A DNA stretch of 64,000 bases from Phycomyces nitens (taxonomy: Eukaryota > Mucoromycota > Mucoromycetes > Mucorales > Phycomycetaceae). Below, in pieces: positions 24,004 to 34,455 of the stretch (the stretch's first letter is position 1; the number at the start of each line of letters is the position of its first letter). The notes beneath the pieces were generated by a model. The model ran no database searches. It saw only the letters and a list, made by a program, of their open reading frames with translations, and was not told the origin of the DNA. The position numbers and the translations under genes were made by a program. The DNA lies in the NCBI GenBank assembly GCA_022702545.1, contig JAHRBC010000005.1:2480001-2544000 (forward strand), written 5' to 3'.

Positions 24004-24785
24004 CAGTAGTAGTAGTAGTATATATTTTCTTAATATGCTGTGTTAGGCTTGGAAAAAGAGGCATTTGGTGAGTTTGCGCATAAAGAAGCACGACCAACGC
24101 AAGAACCGAAAACGTCTATTAAAAGGAGTTGACGCTTGGCGAATTGCCATGTCTCAACAAGGTCAAGCCTACAAAAAGGTAAGGTTTTTGGTGGGGCTGA
24201 AATGGAGTTGGTTTTAAACGTGCCATAGTTGCAAGACCAAGAAAAAAAGAGAGAAAAGGAAGAAAAGAAAAAGCGAGAAGAAAGCAAGACAAAGATCAAG
24301 GAAATGTCCAGACTTCTTGAACGATTGACATTGTTGAGAGATTTGAGGCGCCAGAGACTTGAAAACCAAGGTAAAAAATTACAGGTTCTCAAGGATCAAT
24401 ATTTTAAGAATCCCATTGATTTGATATGTTGGTTCTAGGACACTTTTTCCCGGAAGAGGGCAACGATTTCTTCAACAAGGTCAAGGCGTGGCATGTTGCA
24501 ACCGAAGAAAAGGACAGCACAGAGCAAGAGGAGCCTAGTAAAGAAACACCTTTACAAATCCACCCTGATGACCATTGGAATGATCTGGAGCTTGATACCA
24601 TGGCATATTCTTACTGGGCTCAGGGATTACAGAACACAGAGACTCTGAGACGCATCCGTAAACTATGGGATCACAACATACACGAAGAAGAAACAGCCCG
24701 TGAAGCAAAGATCCCTCCATATTGGGTTGAACCTTCACCACCTGCCAATTGGGTCTGGGCTTCCTGTCTGGTGCAAGACTCTTGA
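23491..24785 (+). CDS. PDCD7: PDCD7/U11-59K-like protein (minor spliceosome)
   Basis: Five exons (23491-23775, 23856-23945, 24047-24178, 24229-24370, 24439-24785) give 331 residues. The middle is a highly charged coiled coil (LQDQEKKREKEEKKKREES), then RLTLLRDLRRQRLENQGHFF, and the C-terminus reads LRRIRKLWDHNI followed by IPPYWVEPSPPANWVWASC. The charged helix, the LRxLRxxRLxxxGxxFP motif and the terminal R-x-x-WD then P-x-x-W-V-x-P-x-P-P-x-x-x-W-A pattern match what I remember of PDCD7, the 59K protein of the U11/U12 di-snRNP that recognises U12-type introns. The start is uncertain: ATG at 23491 overlaps the upstream stop codon, and an in-frame ATG at 23596 is an alternative. The second intron carries fifteen CAG repeats. 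The assignment is by motif, without alignment. Confidence 0.6.
23956..24000 (+). repeat. (CAG)15 microsatellite inside an intron
   Basis: Fifteen perfect CAG units lie in the second intron of the PDCD7-like gene, only about 10 bases after the 5' splice site, followed by a short TAG run to about 24020. Each CAG could serve as a cryptic 3' splice site. Confidence 0.9.
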
Positions 24786-24859
24786 TCCTTTTTTTTTTCT
24801 TTCTTTATTATCAATATTTCCATTTTGCTTCATCATATCTCCTCTTTACTTTTCTTTGT

Positions 24860-27247
24860 TTATTGCATATCTTCATCACAGCTATAGGAATCCGAAAGAG
24901 TAATCATATCCTCTTTCATTTCCAGATAATCCTCTCGTCCAAACCCGTTTTCTCCCTCTGAGAATTCAAAGAAGTCGCTAAAGGAAATCGAATTTACAGA
25001 CTCGATCCGGTGCTCCATACCCAGGCGCACCTTGGATCCCGTAGCAAGGCGGGTCAAGGTAGGCACGCTTACGGGAGGCTCACTATTAGGATAAGGTGTT
25101 CTATACAATTAAAAAAAAGGGTCATTAATTCTCTTGTGAAACAATCTTCCAAGACCACATCATATCCTTACAATAAACCATCTTGGTTAACATGAGATGA
25201 AAAGAAACGTGGATAAGAATCAATCAAAGGGTAAGCAAGGTCCAAAAAGTATCTACAAGAGATGGTGAGTAAAAAGATGTGTATAAAAGGATCTCATACC
25301 TTTGGTGCAGCGGACTGCCGTCTTCTTTGAAAGAAGAAAAGAGCTTTTCAGAATACTTGTTTTGGTTCTCTCTAAAGAACATATTTAATATAGTTAATGG
25401 GTTGTATCATAATCCAATTTTGCATACCTTGAATCAAAACTGGGCAGACCACGAGCGACGATATATTCACCAAATGTTTCCTCTTTCTATTTCATGGCAC
25501 ATTAATATAAAGCACCTTATCATTCCATTTACCTTTTTATCAGCAAGAACTCCTAATGAAGGAGCAGAATGATCCATCATTGGGAGAATATTATCTTTCT
25601 TTAATGTATCGGAATATCCGGTACGCATAATGGGCAATGGCAGGGCAGATTCCAGTCCGCCAATATATGTATTACCATGCCAATTTAGACGAGATACCAT
25701 CTCATTCAGGCTTGTTCCGTTGTTTTTAAGTCTATTGAATAATTTAAAGACAAGCAATGTTGAGCACACTATATTCAGATAGATAAAGGGTTTTACCTAT
25801 AGGGCAACGAAGCCGTCTCAATAGCGGCAGACAGAATAGCACTTGTATGGTACATCAGTTCATACTAGTAGACCGTGTGAGATTTTGCTGGCTTTTTTGA
25901 AACGATGCCTTTTACCTTGGGGTGGATATAAGGGTTCTGAGATGCGTAGGCCATGCGCTTGGGTGTAGGTGTGTAAAGAGGCACATAAAGGGAGGACAGC
26001 TTGGTCAGTCGAGCTATAGCAAAAGCACGATTAAGAGTTTCTTTTTGACGTGCTCTCTACAATAGACAAAGTTTCAGAGTTGACGTATAATAATAGAATA
26101 GGCATACTTCTGCTGATGGATTGCGAGTGGTATCAGAAAGGCCATATGTTAATACAGTAGCCTTTGGGAATTCATCCCGAATATCGTCTAAAAGTCCTTC
26201 AGTAAAGCCACCCATAGCATTATCAACACCAGTAAAGATCTGGAATCCTTGCAATTGATCGCATTCTTCGACAAAGAATCGAAAGTTGTCTTCAAAGATG
26301 GATGTTTCCTATATCAAATTACATAAAACTTATTACTTTAGTCTTGCGCTTTTAATACTTGACTAGAAACCAAACCTTTTCATTATCCGTATAGGCCCTT
26401 CTTCCGGTTGTATAGCTGTCGAATGGAGTAAGTGTGCTTTCGGCTTGATGGGTGACGATAGGGTTCATTGTTCGAGGGTGATAATAAATACGATTAAAAT
26501 CAGACCAGACTTTAACTGTGGTGTCAAGTTTGTCTATAGCATCCACATCCATATCAGTGTGGTTGGGATCCTAAGAGATGGAGTAATAAATACTTGCTCT
26601 TTGGTTCATATTTTTATACCTCTTCCATACGATCCAACTGTTGCTGATAAGGGTTCTTTGTATACGACTGAGTAGTGATTGTGCTGACTCCTCCATCCCT
26701 TTAAAAATACACATTTTTGTTTTTAACAAACAAAAGAAAAAAAAAACTCTCTCGACTAATAGCCACTAACCATGCTACATTGGTGGATTCATCAGACTCA
26801 AAGAGTCGATTATACTTTTGTAAAGACCCAAAGCAATCTATTTCCATAATTCAATATATATATATATATATATACTCCAAAAAGGATACTTTTATGATCA
26901 ACCCACCTTTGAGGTCATAGATCAATACACGCGGTGTATATGTCTCGATTCCCTGTTTTAATGATCGTCATGAGGTTCATTAGCCCTCTTGATCTTATAA
27001 CAACAATCAAAATAAGCCTTATTACCGTCGGTGTTTTACCCGCACGATACAACACATCATGATCGAGAAGATCTGGTTTGGTGTCATTGCCATAGTTAAA
27101 GTAGGCTTCCTAATGCTTTTTTCTGTCATGATAATGCTCAAGTGTCTGTTTATTTATTTATTATAGTATGTTAACCTGTGCATTCCAATAGTGCGTGCCA
27201 ACAAAGTTTGCCAACTGGCCTAGTTGCAAAGTGAGAATCTCACGCAT
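24860..27247 (-). CDS. DML1: Dml1/Misato family protein
   Basis: Fourteen exons on the minus strand (27247-27176, 27109-27026, 26952-26907, 26837-26771, 26698-26620, 26570-26376, 26308-26108, 26056-25916, 25864-25797, 25731-25533, 25486-25428, 25371-25300, 25252-25172, 25100-24860) give 534 residues. The N-terminus MREILTLQLGQLANFVGTHY is the Misato segment II motif related to tubulin/FtsZ, followed by WNAQEAYF. Further conserved pieces are TPRVLIYDLKGDCFGSLQKY, GFQIFTGVDNAMGGFT, and LYVPLYTPTPKRMAY in the C-terminal half. Yeast Dml1 is essential and affects mitochondrial DNA inheritance; animal Misato acts in mitochondrial distribution and, with CCT/TCP-1, in tubulin biology. The C-terminus is acidic and ends DSYSCDEDMQ. 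Only 82 bp separate its start from the stop of the upstream LENG1-like gene on the same strand. Confidence 0.93.
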
Positions 27248-27329
27248 GATGAAGTTATTGTTGAAATCTGGATGCTGTATGTCCACTTTTTTTTACTGCG
27301 ATTTAATGATTCTGACTTGTTTGGGTCGC

Positions 27330-28405
27330 TCATCGAAATGAATGTTTGCGTCTGTCTTTGGCCTGAGCAGTCTCTTTGGGATTAAACTGGGCATTGTAAC
27401 GATGGTCTTTGGATACAACTTCTTCACCATACACAATAGCCCTCGTACGTGCACGCTCAGCCTGCTCACGGGCCAGCCGCTGCTCACGAAGTGCCTCAAT
27501 AGAAGATGATGGGGCTGTGGATGAATTGGTGGTCTTGGCTTTTTGTTTTGAAGGTCGATTAGAGTAGCTATATGGGTGCTTGTCCTTTTCCCTCTTGGTC
27601 AAGTGCTTCTTGACGATAGTCATGGGATCTTCCTCGGTTGTTATAGCCGGTCTCCTTTTCCTTATTCTCTTGGTATCAGTATACATTGATTATCATGGAA
27701 AATGAAATGACAACATCTACCTTTTGCTGCCCTCGTCCTTTGGTTTGTATCGTCTGACATGAACATCTGTATACTTTTCGGCATCTTTCTTTGAATACCA
27801 TGGAGTGTCCTCTATAAATAGAGTCAGAATGATAGAGTATATTGACTGTACTTGCCTTTGACCCCTTTGTCAAGATACATTGTTATCTGCCTTTCCCATT
27901 TGTCATCTTTGGCTTTCTGTTCTGCAACATATTCTTCATTTTGGTTATTGGCAGGTGCAGCCTAATTTAATAAGCTATCAATGCTCATGTCCGATATCCA
28001 TATCCAAGATATCATACCTTGAGAATATCTTCGATAGATTGACCTGTAATAAGAGCCTGGCTGGATGCTACTAGTGCACTACTACTACTACTACTACTAC
28101 TACTATTGTTACTGCCACTTGCAGTTCCACCCAGACGCTCTTCTGCTCGTTTGCGTAGTAAGTTGAGTCTAGCTTCACTTTCCTAATGATATTATCAGGA
28201 ATGATTGATCATCAATTGTAGATCAAAAACGTACTGCCAACTGGACTCGTTCTTGCTTTGCAGACTCTTCTAGTTTAGCCTTTGCTTCGTCCTTGCGAAC
28301 TTTTTCAATGTTATCACGATTGTACACATGCCAACTATTTGATTGATTAGGGGGAGGATAAATGAAGGATCCTTCAATTTACCTTTTGTGAGGGAGAATG
28401 TTCAT
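27330..28405 (-). CDS. LENG1: LENG1-like protein with CIR N-terminal domain
   Basis: Six exons on the minus strand (28405-28383, 28334-28235, 28182-28018, 27961-27856, 27811-27721, 27666-27330) give 273 residues. It opens with MNILPHKSWHVYNRDNIEKV, the hallmark of the CIR/LENG1 N-terminal domain, and ends with a basic region and RYNAQFNPKE, as in human LENG1 (memory-based comparison). In the middle are a poly-Ser run encoded by AGT repeats (about residues 62-70) and the motif DTPWYSKKDAEKY. Proteins with this N-terminus are nuclear and several associate with the spliceosome, so a splicing-related role is a reasonable inference. The fourth intron (27855-27812) appears to start with gc (AAAG|gcaagt); no gt donor keeps the frame. 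The final acceptor is placed at ...aagag by phase. Confidence 0.8.
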
Positions 28406-28633
28406 GATTAACCAACAGCCGTATCTTTTCTTCTATTTGCACTAATCTTGAGCTTGTATTTAAATGTCCGACATCACCAGTGCTTAAATTTCCACAACCT
28501 TTTCACTGAAAATATACAACTCTTTTTGCATCTTTTTACCAGCATAAACTATATATACAAGATGTATCAATATAAAAAATGTAATTTATTTGAAGGTTTA
28601 ATAATGGGTATGAGATCCATGATTTTTTTTTAG
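28406..28633. other. Gap between the LENG1-like start and the transposon remnant
   Basis: A short A+T-rich stretch that should carry the LENG1-like promoter. No gene or clear terminal inverted repeat of the neighbouring transposon was found. Confidence 0.4.
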
Positions 28634-29498
28634 TTCTTGAATCCGATTTGGCATTGACATGCAATGGGATTCTACAACTCTCTTGGGTATTCTTTTCCAC
28701 TCTTCTTGTAGTGCACGAGCCAAAGAGTGTTTATTCGTGGGCTTCACCTTCCTAGCTCTCAGCTTATGTTCCGAGTAGGACCATATGTTCTCTATTGGGC
28801 TCAGGTCAGGGCTGTTTGCAAGGCATGGGAATCAGATTTTAAAAGTCTTATGTACTTGTGCTGATTTAGCGTACCATCAACAATTATAAGCTTTCCCACA
28901 CCTCCAGCCCAAATACACCTCCCATACCATCACTGAACTTTTGGCACAATATATCCTCTCCTGAACTTCTGCTGTTTTGTGCGCCACACACGAACATTTC
29001 CAGCCCTTGGGAAAACCATGAATCTGGACTCATCACTCCAGATCACTCGATTCCATTGCTGATTGCGACGACGAGCCTCATTAGCAAACCTCAGGCGGTT
29101 TTTTGATATGTCTTTCCAGCAATAAAGGCTTTCTGGCAGCTATGCAGGACCGTATTCCAAGTTTTCTTTAGGTACTTTCGAATGGCATCTCTCTTGATTG
29201 CAATACCTGCCGATGTCTGAATCTCATCCGTAATGGTGTCTAATGTTGCTGTTGGATTCTTGCGCACGATATTACCGATTGATCTTGGATCACGATCTTT
29301 CAATAGACAGGGTCATTATTGCCGGTTTTTCTTTACTCTCTGCATTGCTGCTGTCACCATAATACAAGGCGTATAGTGTTCAAGTGGGATCCCGGCCATG
29401 CAGATTCCAGGGTCGTGTTTGCTGACAATCTTGCCTTGTAGGTAATATAAACGCTCAGTCTTCTTTCGAGGGCCTTTCTTGGTAATTTTATGAAACAC
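28634..29498 (-). pseudogene. Decayed Tc1/mariner transposase
   Basis: On the minus strand, broken reading frames together spell a Tc1/mariner transposase. In order they are a helix-turn-helix-like N-terminus (GKIVSKHDPGICM), DPRSIGNIVRKNPTATLDTI, then after a frame change NRVIWSDESRFMVFPRAGNV, which contains the first catalytic Asp. Next come VDGTLNQHKYIRLLK and, in another frame, NSPDLSPIENIW with the third catalytic acid. The stretch expected between HKYIRLLK and NSPDLSPIENIW, which carries the second catalytic Asp, is missing, so an internal deletion is likely. Stop codons also interrupt it, for example after IVPKVQ. It cannot encode an active enzyme. I could not find convincing terminal inverted repeats or a TA duplication. 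Confidence 0.85.
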
Positions 29499-31283
29499 AA
29501 GAATTAAATGAGAAAAATAGAGAAAAAATAAATAAATAATAAAAAAACAAGGGAGTTCTTATTCCAATTTTCCTAATTAGGAAAAAACGCTAAAATAATC
29601 CAAATGTCTATGTAAAATTTGGATAATATTTTGCTCGCGTCTTTACAATGGGAGCAGTATAGACCAAAGTGATAATGGCAAGGTAGATGTCATTAAAGAA
29701 AAAAAGACTACAAAAATGTTTTGCTAGAAATTCAGTTTTCCTTTTTGGAAATGTAATAAATAAATAAATATATTTAAACAAGATATTAAAACTGATCTAC
29801 TGCAGTAATTATGATGGGTAGTGAATACTAGAGGATAATTCATGTTATTCCTCGACATGTTTTTTCTTTCTTTTTTGGTCTCGAAATAAATATGCTCAAC
29901 ATGGTCTAGTTGATAGTCATGACTATTATTATATTGTCAGGTTTATTCGACTATTGCAAACAATCTTGCCAGCAAAACGAGTCCTTTTTAACACGCATTT
30001 CAAATTGATGTTTTGTATATCTACAAGATCCCTAGTTACGCCAAGGACACAATATAGTGTTCTTGTTTATGAAAGACTCAAAAAAATAAAGTAGCTTGAC
30101 AACAAGGGCTTTGTATTCTACTCTACAGGATACAAACCTATTCGCATTAATTAAAATTGGACAATCGAAAATCAAAAATACACATTATACAGGCTCGATG
30201 GTAGTAACCTGGACGACGTTCTACAATGTATTACAATCGAAAAGTAAGCACTCGAATTGTATATGTATTTAATAAAGGCTATGAATTGATGTAGCTTTTT
30301 CTACACATCCTTGGTAGGTTTCAATGGTGAAATTACTCATTTCAAGCATGATTGACATTGTAATTGTTACTAGATGCATTTACTTAACAATGATTAGATG
30401 ATTCCTTGGCATTTAGACACAAATGACTTGAATTGATAGCTATAGAGTGCCTTGAAATTAAAAGATTGTTGCCTGGCTCAATACAATTACGCTTTTCAGA
30501 TTGAGTGTGGGCTATAAGATATAACATGTATGATGACCTTTTGTTCTTCAAAGTGCCAGATTTGGTTCTGGGTTTGATTATTTTTGTTTTTGTTTTTTAA
30601 ACTTTACAAGTATTATCGTATATATATATATATTCATGTATGTACACTGACTATCCTTTATATTTTCACCCGTATAAACTAGACAGATACTGAAAATATT
30701 AAACACTTTTTGGAGTTGTCTATTAAAAATATAATAACCCCAATTGAAGCCTGTTTAAATGGCTTCATAGGGCAACAAAGACTCGATATCAGTCTTTTAA
30801 ATCAAGATTACCTTTTGAAATAAATAAATTAATGTCTCGACTATTGGCCCTATGGGTTCTGTAGCTATAGAGAAGCCGTTGGTATTTAGTTGTATGTTGC
30901 ACAATACTCGTCCCACCCCATGTTGCAATCTCACTCCTTAACTTCAAAGAGACTCGTTAAATATACATGATTGGTCTTGTAGTTATTTGTCTAGAGAGGA
31001 TTAATGTATTCCATGCATACAAGATATACATTAAAGTGCAAGGCAGCTATTTATTGCATATTCCAAACAGGAATTATCTGCAGTCGTCCATATAGTCACG
31101 ATACAGCGGATTGCTTTGGCCACTTTATTTTTTATTAAGAAAAAAAAAAAGGTTTAAATGATGTAGAAAAAAAAAGGCCACTCCTGAATATCGTCCTCTC
31201 CTCTTTCTCCCTTTTATCTCTCTCTCTCTATCTCTCTCTCTTTATCTATCTATATCTATCTATATTGTCTTGACTTGTTTATT
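29499..31283. other. A+T-rich intergenic region with a CT/TATC microsatellite
   Basis: About 1.8 kb with no credible open frame. The last 80 bases before the Ndt80-like start are a pyrimidine tract of CT and TATC repeats (about 31197-31265), probably its promoter or leader. The outer end of the Tc1/mariner element may extend into the first few hundred bases. Confidence 0.5.
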
Positions 31284-32675
31284 ATGAATTCGTCATATAG
31301 TGTGTATCATCAAAGATCCCATTCATTACCTGCCAAATCGTGTACATCATCGCCTCGGTAAAGTCTCTATATTGATCTATAATGTTATTGGATACAGTCG
31401 ACGTGACTATAGCAACAAGAGAACGAACAAAGCCATGCGACACTCCTAATAAAACTACATGTCCTTAACTCATTCTATATCTCCGCCATGCACTCCAGAT
31501 CGCCACTCTCTATCAAAGCATGCAAGGCCAATTCCAATCCACACGCGGTACTCTTTGGTGCCACTACCGTACATTGCCCTCTAAACCAGCCCAACAGTGG
31601 AATACAGTAAGTAAGGCTGTCTAATTAGACCTCAAGGTATTAAGCGGCCCAATGACAGGTATGAGGCCCAGATACATTGCAGAATCGACAGTGGCCATAG
31701 CCTAGAGCAGAGCACTTGGATCTTTTATCGTCGAAACTACTTTCAGATATCTGCTTCATTCAGTGTGTGTGAGAGAATGTCGGTTGACCCAGTGTTGTGT
31801 ATGGGGGCCTATAGCGTCCGAGGGAACGATAATAATCTCTATCCAGTCAAACGATTCTATTTCCAATTGTCTGCCCATGCCAGCGACACCAATCGGCCGG
31901 TTGACCTCATCCAACTCACCACTAAGCGCAACAAGGGTCCCCAATCACTTCCGCACCCCATCTCTGTTCAGCCGAGCAATGGGGACCTAGGCCATAAGCC
32001 GCGTAGAGTAGAGACAGAGGCCGTGTTTGAGCGCATTCAGTTCAAGACCGCGACTGCAAACAACAATCGAAAGAAGTCTGTTCAGCAGCACTATACCATT
32101 TGTGTCCAATTGATGGCCGAGAGCAGCCAGGGAAGTGTATGTATTGCCAGCCGTCAGTCTGTTCCAATTGTTGTCCGTGGAAGGGGTCCAGGCCATTATT
32201 CTAACCGGCATACTCCCACGAATCATCCTCCTGTACCCACAGTCACTAGTTGTATAGCCGCAACTAACCGTGAGCCAAGTCCAGCCCCACCGCTGCCATT
32301 TGGTCCACTAGTATTAGATTGGCATTCAGGAGCACCTGTGCATACGAGATCGTTTAGTGCCAACCAGCCTAGCTATTATGGATTGAGCGACTCTGGTGAC
32401 ATGGCTGGTTCTTGGCAGCCAGATATTGGTCACTATGTGGCTTCAGACTGGTCTTTACACTATCGAACAGAGTCTACAGATACGCTTGGGTCTACTCAAT
32501 CAAGCGTCGAATACCCTCCATACTCTATACAGCCGCCAGTATTCAATCCCATGTGTTTAGACAATCGTGAGTGGAATCATCAAAATTGTTGGCTTACAAG
32601 TTTAACACTGTCTTGCTAGAAATCCATGATCCATGGGCACTCTATGATCCTTATTCAGCAACGCCTGGACAGTAG
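31284..32675 (+). CDS. Ndt80/PhoG-type transcription factor
   Basis: Four exons (31284-31357, 31499-31606, 31659-32566, 32620-32675) give 381 residues. The Ndt80-family DNA-binding domain, an Ig-like s-type fold, spans about residues 60-205. Clear family blocks are WIFYRRNYFQISASF (about 81-95), YPVKRFYFQLSA, LIQLTTKRNKGPQ, then RRVETEAVFERIQFKTATAN and IASRQSVPIVVRGRGPGHY at the end of the domain. The Arg-rich GRGPGHY loop contacts DNA in yeast Ndt80. The C-terminal 150 residues are Pro/Ser-rich and presumably carry activation or regulatory functions. Family members control meiosis (Ndt80), starvation and heterokaryon incompatibility (VIB-1) or antifungal response in Candida; which role applies here cannot be decided. 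The short last exon and the first two exons are placed by phase. Confidence 0.9.
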
Positions 32676-32701
32676 GTCTTTTCTATATACGCTCCCATTT
32701 T

Positions 32702-32728
32702 TCTTCTTTCTTTCTTTCTTTCTTTCTT
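32702..32728 (+). repeat. CTTT tetranucleotide repeat
   Basis: About six copies of CTTT lie just downstream of the Ndt80-like stop codon, in the gap before the convergent AFG1 gene. A series of AAAAAC units follows near 32777-32803. Confidence 0.8.
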
Positions 32729-32868
32729 ATAAACCAAACCGAACCATGTCATCAATATAAATGTTATCCTCTAAAACAAAAACAAAAAACAAAAACAAAA
32801 AAAAAGAATCTATTACTGTATACGATTAGATTATCATTATTATTATTATTCTACTTTATCAATATTCA

Positions 32869-34455
32869 TCATAGTTCCTTGTTAACCCATTCCTTGCTCT
32901 GCATCTGGACCAGACGCGAAAGAGCTCTCTGGAACGCAAATGCCTCTTCCTGTCCTGAGAACAGAGGAGAGCTGATATCTGTCATGTCTAGAGCATCCAT
33001 CATCATGCGCATACCAGAATCCATCTCATCCTCTCCTTGTTCGGCATCAAAGATCTCCATGATGCTATTTTCTGCACTTGCAATCAGAGTAACCTTGGAC
33101 TCATACATGGCATCGATAAATGTAATAAATCGTCTTGCCTCTGCACGATGCTTCATAGTCATTTTTGGGATATCAGTAAGGATAATGGTATGGAATCTCT
33201 TGACAATCTCGAGATAGTCTGCGGCACTGAGGGCATTAGCACACACATCTGAGAACTTTACTCGAGCAACTCCATCTGCTTGTTGGGGAATCACTAGCGA
33301 GCGAGATAAGAAATCGATCTTCATGGGTGTCATGGGCTTATTGTGGGTCAGTTTGCGAGTAATAGAGTCAATCTGCTTGAGGGTCTCTTGGTTGAGTGGA
33401 TGAAAGTAGACATGAGAAGTTGCTCGCTCGATCTTGCGGTAGTCTGTACCAGAGTCCAGACTAAGCACTTGGCATCGCTCAAGAAGAAGATCGATGCAGG
33501 GCAAGAACGATTGTCTCTGGATACCGTTCTTGTACAGCTCGGTTGGGTGTCTGTTTGATGTTGTTACCAGTACAATTCCTCGAGCAAACAGTTCAGAAAA
33601 GAGCTTGCGTAGGATCATGGCATCTGCAATATCCGTCACTTGAAACTCGTCAAAGCACAACACGTATGCATCGTTTAACAAATCGTCTGCAATGGGTGCT
33701 AATGGATTTGCCAGTTTTGGGTTCTCGGTCTTGATGCGGTGAATACGTGCATGGATGTCGAGCATAAAGGCATGGAAATGCACTCGGCGCTTGCGAGTAA
33801 TAGGGAGTGTATCAAAAAATAGATCCATTACCATGGTTTTTCCTGTGCCAACGTCGCCATAGATGTACATTGACTTTGGGCTCCATGCAGAAGAGCTTGG
33901 TTCCTCATCGCTGGCTTGCTTTGCACTATTGAACCACTTTGAAAACTACCAAAGTCTAAAATGTTATATAATGCTTGTATATTTTATTTTTAAAAAAAAA
34001 GCATGGACTTACAGAGCTAAATACACCTTTGTTGGTATTATCGTCGGCCAGGATCGATATAGCTGCAGGTTGGGGGGAATACTGTTTGAGGTCATTCCAG
34101 AGACGATCGAGATGGTTTACAATGGATCTTTGGTGGTTGTCAAGTTTCACTTGTTTTTGAGCAACGATTGAATCGTATCTAGCCAAGGGAGAGATGTCCA
34201 GATCGACTGTCTGACATTTAGTCAATCTTGTGCTTATTATTTATTTATTTTTAAATTGTGGATAATAATAATAATAAAGAGTTATGTGTAATGTGTACCT
34301 TTTGGACAAGGTGCCTGATTGGCAGCTGTGGATTGCATGCGTCGAAAAAGTAATGGCGAAATATTTGGCTGACATTGTTTGAGATTCCTGGCTGGCACAA
34401 CCAAGGCTCGGTTGGATAGAGCTCTCTTTGCAACAAGGCCTGTAACTCTGAGCAT
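32869..34455 (-). CDS. AFG1: AFG1-like mitochondrial AAA-type ATPase
   Basis: Three exons on the minus strand (34455-34299, 34206-34013, 33945-32869) give 475 residues. The N-terminus MLRVTGLVAKRALSNRALVV is Arg/Ala/Leu-rich, a typical mitochondrial presequence. The Walker A motif GDVGTGKT is at about 147-154 and Walker B YVLCFDEFQVTD is near 208. Sensor and arginine-finger segments follow (LVTTSNRHPTELYKNGIQRQ). These are the hallmarks of the Afg1/LACE1 family, close to the human length of about 480. The protein works in the mitochondrial matrix or inner membrane in the turnover of misassembled respiratory-chain subunits. The acceptor of intron 2 was placed at the second of two nearby AG dinucleotides, because the first leads to a stop codon. 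Confidence 0.93.
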
